A stretch of DNA of 64,000 bases from Dokdonella_A sp963758365 (GTDB lineage Bacteria; Pseudomonadota; Gammaproteobacteria; Xanthomonadales; Rhodanobacteraceae): contig CAVWVB010000001.1 of the NCBI GenBank assembly GCA_963758365.1, positions 1,674,001-1,738,000 of the forward strand, read 5' to 3'. Positions 49,450 to 58,829 of this stretch are shown here, in pieces (positions within the stretch are counted from its first letter, which is position 1; each line of letters opens with the position of its first letter). The notes under the pieces were generated by a model that did no database searches, was not told the DNA's origin, and saw only the letters and a list, made by a program, of their open reading frames with translations. The position numbers and the translations under genes are program-made.

Positions 49450-51945
49450 TCAGCGCGCCCGCCCGGCAAAGAATGCTTCCGCGGCGCTCGCAGCCTGCGG
49501 ACGGCCGAGGTGATAGCCCTGCAGCTCGTCGCAGCCGATTCCGTCGAGAAAGACGCTCTGCGCCGCGGTCTCCACGCCCTCGGCAGCGACCACCATGCGC
49601 AGCTGATGGGCCATTGCGACGATCGTGCGGGCGATCGCCGCATCGTCCGCGGCCTCGGGCAGGCCGTGCACGAAACTCTGGTCGATCTTGAGTTTGTCGA
49701 TCGGAAAATGCTTGAGGTACGCGAGACTCGAATAGCCGGTGCCGAAGTCGTCGAGCGCGAGCTTGATCCCGAGCGCCTTCAGCTCGCTCAGCGTGCCGCG
49801 CACGCGCTCGACGTTTTCCATCAATGAACTCTCGGTGATCTCGACGTTGAGCACCTGCGCGGGCAGCGCGTGCCGGCGCAAGGCATCGGCGAGATGCGCC
49901 ACGAGGCCGGGACGCTGCAGCTCCTGCGCCGAGACGTTGACCGCGATGCTGAAATCGCGATGGCCACGGTCGAGCCAAGCGCGGGCCTGCCGGCAGGCTT
50001 CATCGGCGACCCATTGACCGATTTCCGGCATCAATCCGAGCGTTTCGGCGATCGGAATGAAACGAACCGGAGAAATGCAGCCGCGCTGCGGATCGTTCCA
50101 GCGCAGCAGCGCCTCGAAGCCGTTCAATGCGCCATTGCGGGATCCGTGCTGCGGCTGGTAATGCAGCTCCATCTCGCCGCGCTGCACCGCCCCGCGCAAG
50201 CGGTGCCCGAGCAGCAGTCGCTCCTCGATATCGCGCATCTGCTGCACCGAAAACAGGTAGACGCTGTCGCGGCCCTGGCGCTTGGCGCGCGACATCGCCG
50301 CTTCCGCGCGGCGCAGCAGGTCCTGCGGGCTGCGCCCATGCTCCGGCGAATGGCTGATGCCGACGCTCGCGGTAAGCACCAGCCGGTACTCCTCGCTGTC
50401 GATCGGGCGCACCACCGCTTCGCGCAACCGATCGGCCAGCTCCATCGCCGAGGTCTCGTCCAGATCGGCAACCGCGATCGCGAACTGGTCGCCGGCGAAG
50501 CGCGCGATGTGTCCGCCCTGACCGAGCCGCGCGAGCAGGCGCTTCGCGACGCGCCTCAGCACGTCGTCGCCGACCACGTGACCCATCGATTCGTTGATCG
50601 TATGGAACCGGTCCAGGCCGAGCATGAACACCCATACCGACGTTGCGGTTTCCAGCTCCGACGCGAGCACGTCCTCGAGCACGGTCCGGTGCGGCAGGTC
50701 GGTCAGCGCGTCGTGCGTGTCCGCATAGGCCAGCGCGGCCTCGACCTCGCGGCGTTCGGTCACGTCGTGGGCGACTGCGAACGCGAGATCGCCGGGTCCG
50801 ACGATGGATTCCCAGGCCAGCCAGCGATAGCTGCCGTCCTTGCACAGGAACCGGTAGACGACCTCGCTGACCCGCTTGCCCGCCGCATCGAGGACCGCAA
50901 CCGCGCCGGTCGCGATGGACCGGTCCTGCGGATGGACGAACTCCAGATAATGGCGCGAGGCCAGTTCGGCGGCGCTGAACCCGGTCACCCTGCTGAATGT
51001 CGGATTGGCCTGGACGATGCGCTGTGTATTCGTATCGAAGATGCAGTAGATCTCGATCGACATGTCGAAGAAATAGTCGCGCTCGCGCAGGCGACTGATC
51101 AGCTGATCGCTTTCGATCGCGATTGCGGCGATCGCGAGCATCTTGTCTACACTCGCGATTTCCTGGGGCTGCGGTTCGCGCACTTCGCGGTAGTAGACCG
51201 CGAACGTTCCGAGTACCTGCTCATAACTGCCCGGTACCGGGGTCGACCAGCACGCGCGCAGGCCATGGGCGAGCGCAGCATCGCGGTAGTCCGTCCAAAA
51301 ACGATGCCTCGCGATATCCGCCACGACGACGCGCTCGCGCCGCCAGATCGCGGTCCCGCAGGAACCACGCGCGTCGGCGATCTCCTGACCGTGCATGGCC
51401 TGGTTGAATTCGTCGGGCAGGCTCGGGGCGGCGCCGTGCAGCACGTGGCGGCGCTCGGCATCGACGAGCAGCAGCGAGCACAGTGCGCCCGGATTCAAGG
51501 CTTCATGCAGCCGCGCGATCTGCTCGAGGCTGTCCGCAAGCCGCTGCTGCGCGGCGATGCCCGCGAGTATTTCGCGCTGACCGACCTCGAGGATTTCGGC
51601 GCGCCGGCGCACGGTCACGTCGAGGAAATAGACGGTCAGGCCGTCCGGCGACGGATAGATGCGATTTTCGAACCAGCGGTCGCGCGATGGAACGTAGGCT
51701 TCGACGGTCAACGACCGCTGTTCGGCCATCGCGGTTTCGTAGGCGACACGGAACGGATTGTCGGCCTCGGCCGGATACTCGGACCAGATATGCCTGCCGA
51801 TCAGATTCGCGGGATCGCGCCCGAGCAGTTGCCCGGCCCTCGCATTGACGTAGGTGTAGCGCCAGTCCGCGTCCAGCGCGATATAGGCGTCCGTGATGCG
51901 TTCGTACGCCCGGTGAAACTCGAGTTCTTCCTGAAGTCGTGACAC
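49450..51945 (-). CDS. PAS-GAF-PAS-GGDEF-EAL protein, GGDEF degenerate
   Basis: An 831-residue cyclic-di-GMP protein without membrane segments. Order: PAS (about 1-115), GAF (135-275), PAS with PAC (285-400), GGDEF (405-565), EAL (575-825). The GGDEF signature reads A-G-D-Q-F (about 484-488), so cyclase activity is improbable; it may bind GTP and regulate. The EAL part keeps E-A-L-L-R-W, N-V-E-I-T-E, D-D-F-G-T-G and K-I-D, the metal- and substrate-binding residues, so it is probably an active phosphodiesterase. Start is GTG at 51945. Confidence 0.9.
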   Translation of the reverse strand: MSRLQEELEFHRAYERITDAYIALDADWRYTYVNARAGQLLGRDPANLIGRHIWSEYPAEADNPFRVAYETAMAEQRSLTVEAYVPSRDRWFENRIYPSPDGLTVYFLDVTVRRRAEILEVGQREILAGIAAQQRLADSLEQIARLHEALNPGALCSLLLVDAERRHVLHGAAPSLPDEFNQAMHGQEIADARGSCGTAIWRRERVVVADIARHRFWTDYRDAALAHGLRACWSTPVPGSYEQVLGTFAVYYREVREPQPQEIASVDKMLAIAAIAIESDQLISRLRERDYFFDMSIEIYCIFDTNTQRIVQANPTFSRVTGFSAAELASRHYLEFVHPQDRSIATGAVAVLDAAGKRVSEVVYRFLCKDGSYRWLAWESIVGPGDLAFAVAHDVTERREVEAALAYADTHDALTDLPHRTVLEDVLASELETATSVWVFMLGLDRFHTINESMGHVVGDDVLRRVAKRLLARLGQGGHIARFAGDQFAIAVADLDETSAMELADRLREAVVRPIDSEEYRLVLTASVGISHSPEHGRSPQDLLRRAEAAMSRAKRQGRDSVYLFSVQQMRDIEERLLLGHRLRGAVQRGEMELHYQPQHGSRNGALNGFEALLRWNDPQRGCISPVRFIPIAETLGLMPEIGQWVADEACRQARAWLDRGHRDFSIAVNVSAQELQRPGLVAHLADALRRHALPAQVLNVEITESSLMENVERVRGTLSELKALGIKLALDDFGTGYSSLAYLKHFPIDKLKIDQSFVHGLPEAADDAAIARTIVAMAHQLRMVVAAEGVETAAQSVFLDGIGCDELQGYHLGRPQAASAAEAFFAGRAR

Positions 51946-52279
51946 GTCCGGCTCCGCTGCAACGCACGGAAATATCCACCCGACAGTGCCGCCGCCCCGG
52001 CTCCGGATGGTCGCGCCTTCCGGCGCCCCGTGCGCCGGCAGACCGTTTCGAATCTATACCAAAAACGCGCCGGGGGGCGCACCGCGCGCAACGGTCCACC
52101 CTGCGGCGGGCTGGAAGCGACTCCTCGCGCAGGCCGCGCCCGGATCAGGTCGGCGCCGCAAGCCCGAGTCCGCCACGTCCGTGCTTTGCGCACGCATGCG
52201 TCGAGGCGCGTCGATATCGCGCTCCCTCGCTCGTCGAATCGGCAAGAACCCTCCGACCCTCGAACCTGAACGTGCCGCC
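51946..52279. other. 334-bp divergent intergenic region
   Basis: The gap separates the divergent EAL-protein and glutathione-transferase genes and should hold their promoters. A GC-rich short palindrome with A-run (near 52065-52085) is present but not a clear terminator. No gene seen. Confidence 0.45.
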
Positions 52280-52939
52280 ATGACCCTGAAACTTTACGCC
52301 CATCCGTTCTCGTCCTACTGCCAGAAGGTCCTGGTCGCGCTCTATGAAAACGAAACCCGGTTCGAATGGCGACTGCTCGAAGGCCCCGACACGCCGGCGA
52401 TGCGGGAACTCGACGCGCTCTGGCCCATGCGACGCTTTCCGGTCCTCGTCGATGCGGATCGGGCATTGATCGAGGCGAGCATCATCATCGAATACCTCGG
52501 TCTGCATCATCCGGGGCCGGTGCGCCTGATTCCGGCCGACGCCGACGCCGCGCTCGACGTGCGCATGCTCGACCGGTTTTTTGACAACTACATTTCGACA
52601 CCACAGCAGAAGATCGTGTTCGACCGCCTGCGGCCCGAGGATGTGCGCGACCCCCACGGCGTCGCCGAGGCACGCACGATGCTCGACACGGCCTACGCCT
52701 GGCTCGATACGCGGATGGCTGCGCGGGAATGGGTATCGGGCGAGCACTTCAGTCTCGCCGACTGTGGCGCCGCGCCGTTCCTGTTCTACGCGGACTGGAC
52801 GCATCCGATCGACGACGCGTTCGTGAACGTCAAGGCGTACCGGAAGCGCCTGCTCGCGCGCGCCTCGTTCGCACGCGCGGTCGATGAGGCGCGCCCCTAT
52901 CGCCACTACTTTCCGCTCGGTGCGCCCGATCGCGATTGA
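52280..52939 (+). CDS. Glutathione S-transferase family protein
   Basis: A 219-residue cytosolic enzyme with an N-terminal thioredoxin-like domain (L-K-L-Y-A-H-P-F-S-S-Y-C-Q-K-V, where the S/C before Q-K-V are candidate catalytic residues; P-V-L-V-D and E-A-S-I-I-I-E-Y-L follow) and a helical C-terminal domain with the F-S-L-A-D-C motif. The ATG at 52280 gives a normal start; the frame extends to 51986. Substrate unknown. Confidence 0.9.
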   Translation: MTLKLYAHPFSSYCQKVLVALYENETRFEWRLLEGPDTPAMRELDALWPMRRFPVLVDADRALIEASIIIEYLGLHHPGPVRLIPADADAALDVRMLDRFFDNYISTPQQKIVFDRLRPEDVRDPHGVAEARTMLDTAYAWLDTRMAAREWVSGEHFSLADCGAAPFLFYADWTHPIDDAFVNVKAYRKRLLARASFARAVDEARPYRHYFPLGAPDRD

Positions 52940-52945
52940 CTGCAT

Positions 52946-52987
52946 CGGGCGGTTCCGATCGGGCGATTCCGATCGGGCGATTCCGTT
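52946..52987. repeat. Three 14-bp tandem units
   Basis: Three copies of CGGGCGATTCCGAT (first with GG for GA, last ending GTT) lie just after the glutathione-transferase stop, between convergent genes. The unit GATCGGGCGATTCC is partly palindromic. No function apparent. Confidence 0.85.
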
Positions 52988-53075
52988 TGCGACCTGTGCC
53001 CTACACCATTTCCCGGTAGCCCGATCGACTTTGGGCGCGCGCGGCCGAGGGACATCCGTGTCCTGGATCGCGGCT

Positions 53076-53666
53076 TCACTCGTCGTGCAGCGCTTCGACC
53101 TGGATGCGCAGTGCAACCGACATGTCGAAGCCGTACTCCTTGCCCGCGGTCAGTCCGAAATCGGCACGGTCGAAGCTCCCGACCGCATCGGCGCCGCACA
53201 GCTCGCGCTTGTAGATCGGATGCGGGACGCACTTGAAGCGGTCGATGGTCAGGGTGAGCGGCCGCGAGACACCATGCAGGTTCAACGTGCCGACCAACCG
53301 AGTCGGCTTGCCGTCGACGAATTTTTCGAGCTGACCCTTGTAGGTGGCCTCGGGATAGCTTGCGATGTCGAGGAACTGCGCGCTCTTCGCCCAGTCGTCG
53401 AGCTTGCCGAGACCGAAGTCGATGCTCGCGAGATCGACGGTCACCTCGACGCGGCCGCCCTGCGCTTCCTTGTCGAGCACGACCTTGCCGGAACTGGAAT
53501 CGAACTTGCCGCGCCAGAACGAGATGCCCATGTGGTCCGCTTCGAAGCTCGGATAGGTATGCGCGGGGTCGATCGTGTAGCTGGCCGGCTTGCCGATCGC
53601 GGTGGCGGAAAAAGCGCAGGCCAGCGGTGCGGCGAGCAGGGTCGCATGGAATACGGTGCGTGACAT
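53076..53666 (-). CDS. YceI-family periplasmic lipid-binding protein
   Basis: A 196-residue exported protein: signal peptide (cut after S-A-T-A-I-G), then the lipocalin-like YceI barrel. Family marks: Y-T-I-D-P-A-H-T-Y-P-S-F-E-A-D-H, S-F-W-R-G-K-F-D-S-S-S-G, V-D-L-A-S-I-D-F-G and L-N-L-H-G-V-S-R-P-L-T-L. Two cysteines (C-V-P-H-P and E-L-C-G-A) may form a disulfide. It probably carries polyisoprenoid or other hydrophobic molecules. GAGGAAT precedes the ATG at 53666. Confidence 0.93.
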   Translation of the reverse strand: MSRTVFHATLLAAPLACAFSATAIGKPASYTIDPAHTYPSFEADHMGISFWRGKFDSSSGKVVLDKEAQGGRVEVTVDLASIDFGLGKLDDWAKSAQFLDIASYPEATYKGQLEKFVDGKPTRLVGTLNLHGVSRPLTLTIDRFKCVPHPIYKRELCGADAVGSFDRADFGLTAGKEYGFDMSVALRIQVEALHDE

Positions 53667-53898
53667 GATCATTCCTCGGATTGGATTGGAGACCGATGCA
53701 CGATTCGGGCATCGATACCTGTCCCGACGAATACGCCAGCGCGAATTCGACAACGGACCCACTGCCGGAACCGTCGCGTCGGTCCGCGCGAGCCCTGCCC
53801 GACGCACCATGCGCCGACCCGGGTAGCGTGCGCTGAATCCGTTCGCGCGAACGCCACGCGTCCGGGCCATCCCTTGCCATCGGGCCTGCGGACGAAGC

Positions 53899-54261
53899 TC
53901 ACGTTTTCGGAGCGCAGTCCTCGTCCACCCGGCGCACCTCGCACTCGACTTCCCACTCGTCACCGTGCACTTTCAGGAACCGCTTCGTCAGCTCGAGCGC
54001 CTCCTGCATCGATTGCGCCTGCAGCATCGCGTAGCCGCCCACGACCTCCTTGGACTCAGTGAACGGCCCGTCGGTCGTCTTCAGCCTCCCGTGTGCAAGG
54101 CGCACCCGCGCGCCTTCCGCGGTCGGCCGCAGTCCCGCGGTATCCAGCAAAGCACCGGATGCGGTCAGCTCCGCAATCAACCTGCCCATGTCGGTCATGA
54201 GCTGCTCGCTGGGTCGCAAGCCGCTGTTCTCGTTGACGCGGATCATCGAAAGGAATCGCAT
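53899..54261 (-). CDS. YCII/DGPF-family protein
   Basis: A 120-residue intact member of the family broken at 45654. Motif T-D-G-P-F-T-E-S-K-E-V-V-G-G-Y is complete; start M-R-F-L-S-M-I-R-V-N-E-N is typical. AGGAGAG precedes the ATG at 54261. YCII proteins often pair with ECF sigma factors, but none is adjacent here. Enzymatic role unknown. Confidence 0.88.
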   Translation of the reverse strand: MRFLSMIRVNENSGLRPSEQLMTDMGRLIAELTASGALLDTAGLRPTAEGARVRLAHGRLKTTDGPFTESKEVVGGYAMLQAQSMQEALELTKRFLKVHGDEWEVECEVRRVDEDCAPKT

Positions 54262-54461
54262 CGTGTTCTCTCCTGCTGGTTGCCGGGAACCCTCGTGACG
54301 AGCACTGGCTGCGTTGCCCGCCGCGCTCCTGTCCCTGGCGTCGAGCCAGAGGCGTGCGGATCGACATGCCGGGAGCGAATCGGCGGCGATTCGCGCAGAC
54401 GGGCCACGTATGATCCGATGGCGGCATCCCTGCTGCCAGTCTGCGACGGACGTACCGGCCG

Positions 54462-55622
54462 ATGACGAAATCCGGATCTGGATGCCGCGACAGCGGAAAG
54501 CACCCGTCCCTGCGAAATCCGGCCCGCGCCTGCGCGCTCGCGCTGCTCGTCCTGCTCGGCGCTTGCGCGATCCAGGAGCGCGCACCGGGTCCGCAGCGCC
54601 GGCCCGCCGACGTGCGCGCGCAGATCGTCCGCCTGTTGCCCGCCGGGACCCGCGACCGCCCGGGTTGGGCCACCGACATCCAGGTCGCATTCGCGGCGCT
54701 CGACATCGACTCCTCCACATCCAATCTCTGCGCGACACTCGCGGTGACCGCGCAGGAATCCGGACTCGATGAAGATCCGCGCGTGCCGGGACTCGCGAGG
54801 ATCGCCCGCGCCGAAATCGACCGTCGCGCCGAACGCCTGCACGTGCCGCAGCTGCTCGTGCGTGGAGCGCTGCTGCTGAGATCGCCCGATGGCAGGCGCT
54901 ACGGCGATCGCATCGATGCGGTGCGCAGCGAGCGCGAGCTGAGCCGGATCTACGAAGACCTGATCGGCAGCGTCCCGCTCGGACAACGCCTGTTCGGCGA
55001 TTCGAATCCGGTGCGCACCGGCGGCCCGATGCAGGTCAGCATCGCATTCGCCGAACAACACGTGCACGATCACTCCTACCCGTATCCGCTCGGCCAGTCG
55101 ATCCGCCACGAGGTGTTCACGCGTCGCGGCGGCATGTACTTCGGCATCGCGCATCTGCTCGGATACCCTGCGGACTACCCGCAGATGCTGTTCCGGTTTG
55201 CCGACTTCAATGCCGGTTGGTACGCGAGCCGCAACGCGGCGTTCCAGAACGCGGTCAGCCTCGCCTCCGGCATCCCGCTCGCACTCGACGGCGACCTGAT
55301 CCGCTACGACGATGCACGCGGCGACCGCGCAATCGGTGCGACGGAGCTCGCGGTCCGCACGCTGTCCAGGCGCCTCGAACTGAGCGACTCGCGAATCCAC
55401 CGCGACCTGCGCCTGGGCGAGAGCGCCGAATTTGCGCAGTCGCCGACCTCGGAGCGCGTGTTCGCTCTCGCCGAAAAGATCGAGCGCCACCCGCTGCCAC
55501 GCGCGCTGATTCCGCGCATCGCGCTGAAAAGCCCGAAGATCACGCGCAAGCTCACGACCGAATGGTTCGCGAAGCGCGTCGACCAGCGTTATCGGCGCTG
55601 CCTCGCGAACGCGCCGTCCTGA
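54462..55622 (+). CDS. DUF1615 lipoprotein
   Basis: A 386-residue lipoprotein: signal ends L-L-V-L-L-G-A-C, so lipidation near residue 35. The body matches DUF1615, with W-A-T-D-I-Q-V-A-F, A-V-T-A-Q-E-S-G-L-D-E-D, G-P-M-Q-V-S-I-A-F-A and F-A-D-F-N-A-G-W-Y-A-S-R-N-A-A-F-Q. The Q-E-S-G and G-P-M-Q-V pattern is like lytic-transglycosylase folds (E-S-G and G-x-M-Q), so a murein-cleaving role is a reasonable guess. Likely anchored in the outer membrane. Confidence 0.85.
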   Translation: MTKSGSGCRDSGKHPSLRNPARACALALLVLLGACAIQERAPGPQRRPADVRAQIVRLLPAGTRDRPGWATDIQVAFAALDIDSSTSNLCATLAVTAQESGLDEDPRVPGLARIARAEIDRRAERLHVPQLLVRGALLLRSPDGRRYGDRIDAVRSERELSRIYEDLIGSVPLGQRLFGDSNPVRTGGPMQVSIAFAEQHVHDHSYPYPLGQSIRHEVFTRRGGMYFGIAHLLGYPADYPQMLFRFADFNAGWYASRNAAFQNAVSLASGIPLALDGDLIRYDDARGDRAIGATELAVRTLSRRLELSDSRIHRDLRLGESAEFAQSPTSERVFALAEKIERHPLPRALIPRIALKSPKITRKLTTEWFAKRVDQRYRRCLANAPS

Positions 55623-55644
55623 TCCCTCGCGACCGCGCGACCGC

Positions 55645-56214
55645 TCAGTAATAGGTGCGCGCGGTGATCTCGAGCCCTGAACTGCCTTCGACGCGACGGT
55701 AGAAAATCCCGACCGCGAAGATCCGGTTCAGATGGAACACGGGTCCGGCGACGAATTCGTCGGTACGGTGTGCGAGCACGTCGCTGTGGCTCGCGCTCGC
55801 AATCGCTTCGACCCATGGCGCGAAGCGGTGGCGCAGCTCGACGATTGCGGACGCCCCGGTATCGCGCACGGTCCGTCGCGCGCCATTCTCGAACTGCGCA
55901 CGCACCACGGCGCCTTCCATCGCGACCATCGTGTCCTCGCCGAGCAGCAGGTGCGCACCGGCGCCGAATCGTGCCGCGCGGCTGTTCTTCCATGCGGGAT
56001 TCCCGTACGCGCCCGCATTGCCGAGCGAGCCGAACAGATGCATGCGCGAACCGATTTCCGCATAGGCGCCGAACGTGTCGTTGCTGAAACTCTGGCCGTC
56101 GACGTGGGCGCGCTGATGGCTGAGATACGCATAGTCGTAGCTCAACGGTTCGGCGCGCGCCGATGCGCCGAGAACGAGCAGGGTCATGACCGGCAGTGTC
56201 GCGAATCGCCACAT
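55645..56214 (-). CDS. Outer-membrane beta-barrel protein, Ax21/OmpW-like
   Basis: A 189-residue exported protein: signal peptide (cut after G-A-S-A-R-A), followed by alternating strands such as L-S-Y-D-Y-A-Y-L and R-M-H-L-F-G-S-L-G-N-A-G, ending with aromatic residues (I-T-A-R-T-Y-Y) as BAM substrates do. Organisation resembles the small Ax21-type porin-like proteins of Xanthomonadales, but identity is weak by eye. GGGAGG precedes the ATG at 56214. Confidence 0.65.
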   Translation of the reverse strand: MWRFATLPVMTLLVLGASARAEPLSYDYAYLSHQRAHVDGQSFSNDTFGAYAEIGSRMHLFGSLGNAGAYGNPAWKNSRAARFGAGAHLLLGEDTMVAMEGAVVRAQFENGARRTVRDTGASAIVELRHRFAPWVEAIASASHSDVLAHRTDEFVAGPVFHLNRIFAVGIFYRRVEGSSGLEITARTYY

Positions 56215-56318
56215 GGTTCGTCCTCCCGTAACCATCGACTGTGCACGTGACGGGGCCTCCGGGGCCATCGCCGCAAGCGGGCGCCCTTGAACGTGAACCC
56301 GGTTCGCGGTCCTGCGCG

Positions 56319-57680
56319 TCACGCGGCGTCCACGGCCTGCCGCATCCGCGCCTGCTGCATGCGATAGGCCGGCCAGCTCAGCGCGAGCAGCAGCATCGCG
56401 ATCAGGCTGTGCATGCCATCGCTCCAGATCGCCGCGACCAGAAACAGGAGCGAACCGGCCAGCGCGAGACCCGGCACGAACGGATAGCCGGGCACGCGGA
56501 ACGGCCGCGGCGCATCAGGTGCGCGCCGACGCTGCACGAACAGCGCGGTGAACACGAGCGCGTAGTTGGCCACGAAGAAGAACGCGAGCAGCGCAAGTAC
56601 GGTACCGAAGGTTCCGGTCAGGATGAACGCAAGTGCGAGCAAAGTGCCCGCGAGCAGCGCGGCGACCGGCGTCCCGCCCGCATTCACGCGTTGCAGACTC
56701 GCCGGCAGCAGACCATCGGCGCTCATCGCGTACGGCACGCGCGAGGCCATCAACTGCAATGCGTTGACCGACGCGACCAGCGACAGGATCATCAGCACGC
56801 GCAGTGCAGTATCACCGGACGGGCCGAACAAAAGACGCGCGGCGCTGGCCGCGACGAACGGGTCGCCGGCCATCGCCTCGATTCCGACCACGCGCAGGAA
56901 CGCGACGTTGAGGGTCAGATAGATCACCATGACCAGGATCACGCCGCCGATCATCGAACGCGGGATGTCGCGCCCCGGGTTGCGGATCTCCTCGCCGAAG
57001 TAGATCGGCCCGGTCCAGCCGTCGTAGGTATAGATCGCCGACTGCAGCGCGATCACGAGCGCCGCGGCGAGCGCGAAACCAGCCGGCAGGAGTTGCGGCG
57101 CGGCGGCGGCCGCGGGCGGCGCGGGTACGGCCATGAACAGCGCGACGCATGCGAGTCCGGCCAGGGCGACGCCCTTGAGCAGGCTGGTCACGAGCTGCGC
57201 AAGGTTGCCGACGCGAATGCCGCGCCATTGCAGCAGCGCGAACGCGATCACCACCGCCGAGGCGGTCAGCGCGGCGCGATCGTGCAGCGCGGGCACCAGC
57301 GGCCCCGCATATTCGCCGAGTACGATCGCGACCGCGGCCAGGCTGCCGCAGGTGGCGATCCAGTCGGTCCAGCCTGCAACGAATCCGGCAAACGGTCCGA
57401 GCGCGTCGTGCACCATCGGGTAGAGGCCGCCCGAACGCGGCCGCATCGTGCCGAGTTCGGCGACACTCAGCGCGCCGAGCAGCGCATAGCCTGCGCCGAG
57501 GATCCATACGAGCAGGAACAGCCACACCGAGGGCACGCGCGCCGCGACCTCGCCCGGGGTGCGCAGGATGCCCATGCCGATCGTGTTGCCGACCAGTACG
57601 GCGAGTCCGAATGCCACGCCAAGCACGCGCAACAGGCGCCCACCCGACTGCGCCCACACCCGCGATCCCGTTGCCGACAT
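56319..57680 (-). CDS. APC-family amino acid permease
   Basis: A 453-residue inner-membrane transporter with about 12 hydrophobic segments. The first contains the substrate-binding loop V-G-N-T-I-G-M-G-I-L, and the Y-T-Y-D-G-W-T-G and E-E-I-R-N-P-G-R-D-I-P-R motifs are typical of the APC superfamily (LAT-like group). It imports or exchanges amino acids; specificity cannot be read. It starts near the end of the EamA gene on the same strand. Confidence 0.9.
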   Translation of the reverse strand: MSATGSRVWAQSGGRLLRVLGVAFGLAVLVGNTIGMGILRTPGEVAARVPSVWLFLLVWILGAGYALLGALSVAELGTMRPRSGGLYPMVHDALGPFAGFVAGWTDWIATCGSLAAVAIVLGEYAGPLVPALHDRAALTASAVVIAFALLQWRGIRVGNLAQLVTSLLKGVALAGLACVALFMAVPAPPAAAAAPQLLPAGFALAAALVIALQSAIYTYDGWTGPIYFGEEIRNPGRDIPRSMIGGVILVMVIYLTLNVAFLRVVGIEAMAGDPFVAASAARLLFGPSGDTALRVLMILSLVASVNALQLMASRVPYAMSADGLLPASLQRVNAGGTPVAALLAGTLLALAFILTGTFGTVLALLAFFFVANYALVFTALFVQRRRAPDAPRPFRVPGYPFVPGLALAGSLLFLVAAIWSDGMHSLIAMLLLALSWPAYRMQQARMRQAVDAA

Positions 57681-57857
57681 GCCGATGCTCCCGCTGGCGA
57701 CCCCGGCGCTTGGTTCAGCGCCACCCCGCGCGCAGCGTACCGCAAAGGGCGCCGGCGTGAGTCCGCGCCCTGTGGCCCACTTGCGCAGGACCCGGGCCGA
57801 TCGAAGGTTTGCGCGCTCCGCAGGCGGCGCGTCGGCGCCTGTGCCGTCCCGTCCGAT

Positions 57858-58709
57858 CTAGCCGCCTCCGCCCCGCCCGCGTTTCACGACGACCATCGCG
57901 ATGCCGCCGAGGATCGCGAGCGCGGCGAACACGAGGCGCAAGGTCACGGGCTCGGCGAGGAACACGATGCCGCCGTACGCCGCGATCAATGGCACGCTCA
58001 GTTGCACGGTGGCCGCGGTCGTCGCGGAGAGTCGCGGCAACGCCGCGTACCAGATCACGTAGCCGACGCCCGAAGCCAGCGCACCCGAGACGATTGCATA
58101 GGCGATTCCTGCGCGATCCGGCGCCTGCCTGCCGAGCATCCCCAGCCCGAGGATCACCGCAAACGGAACCGCACGCACGAAATTGCCCGCGGTCACGGCC
58201 ACGGGATCGTCTGCTCCCCTGCCGCGCAGCGAATAGACGCCCCAGGCCACGCCTGCCGCCAGCATCAACGATGCGCCGTGCACGGGCGGCGCGGAAAGCC
58301 CCGGCAGCAACAGCCCGACCAGTCCGGCGAGTGCGAGCACGAGACCACCGAACTGTCGCACATGCAGTCGCTCTCCCTTGCGGATTCCGTGGCTCGTCAT
58401 CGTGAGCTGCACCGCGCCGAACAGGAGCAGCGCACCGGTCGCCGCGGAAAGGCTCACGTAGGCGAACGAAAAGGCGGCCGCATATCCGAACAGCGCAATC
58501 GCCGAGAGCCAGCTTCCGGCGCGCATCCGCCAACCTCCACGCAGGCACGCCACGAGCCAGAGCACGAGGGCACCCGCGAGGAGCCGGATCGCGGTGAAGG
58601 TCGCCGGATCGATCCGCGTCTCCGTCAGTGCGATGCGGCACAGGACCGAGTTCGCGGCAAACGCGAGCATCGCGAGGGCAGTCAGCACGACGGTGCGCGC
58701 GGCAGTCAT
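57858..58709 (-). CDS. DMT-superfamily (EamA) transporter
   Basis: A 283-residue inner-membrane protein with ten hydrophobic segments in two EamA repeats (S-V-L-C-R-I-A-L near the start; G-V-G-Y-V-I-W-Y-A-A-L in the second half). A glycine-rich basic tail ends the protein. Start at 58709 gives the usual N terminus; the frame continues to 58796. Exported metabolite unknown. Confidence 0.9.
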   Translation of the reverse strand: MTAARTVVLTALAMLAFAANSVLCRIALTETRIDPATFTAIRLLAGALVLWLVACLRGGWRMRAGSWLSAIALFGYAAAFSFAYVSLSAATGALLLFGAVQLTMTSHGIRKGERLHVRQFGGLVLALAGLVGLLLPGLSAPPVHGASLMLAAGVAWGVYSLRGRGADDPVAVTAGNFVRAVPFAVILGLGMLGRQAPDRAGIAYAIVSGALASGVGYVIWYAALPRLSATTAATVQLSVPLIAAYGGIVFLAEPVTLRLVFAALAILGGIAMVVVKRGRGGGG

Positions 58710-58829
58710 TTCCGGTTCCGGGCCTGGTCGGAGAATCGTTCCTGCGCGCGCAGCATATGCACCCGGCGCGGTTGCAGCCTGCACGGCGGTCGGCACAGGA
58801 TTCCGATCATTGCGGTTTTTTTCGCGACG

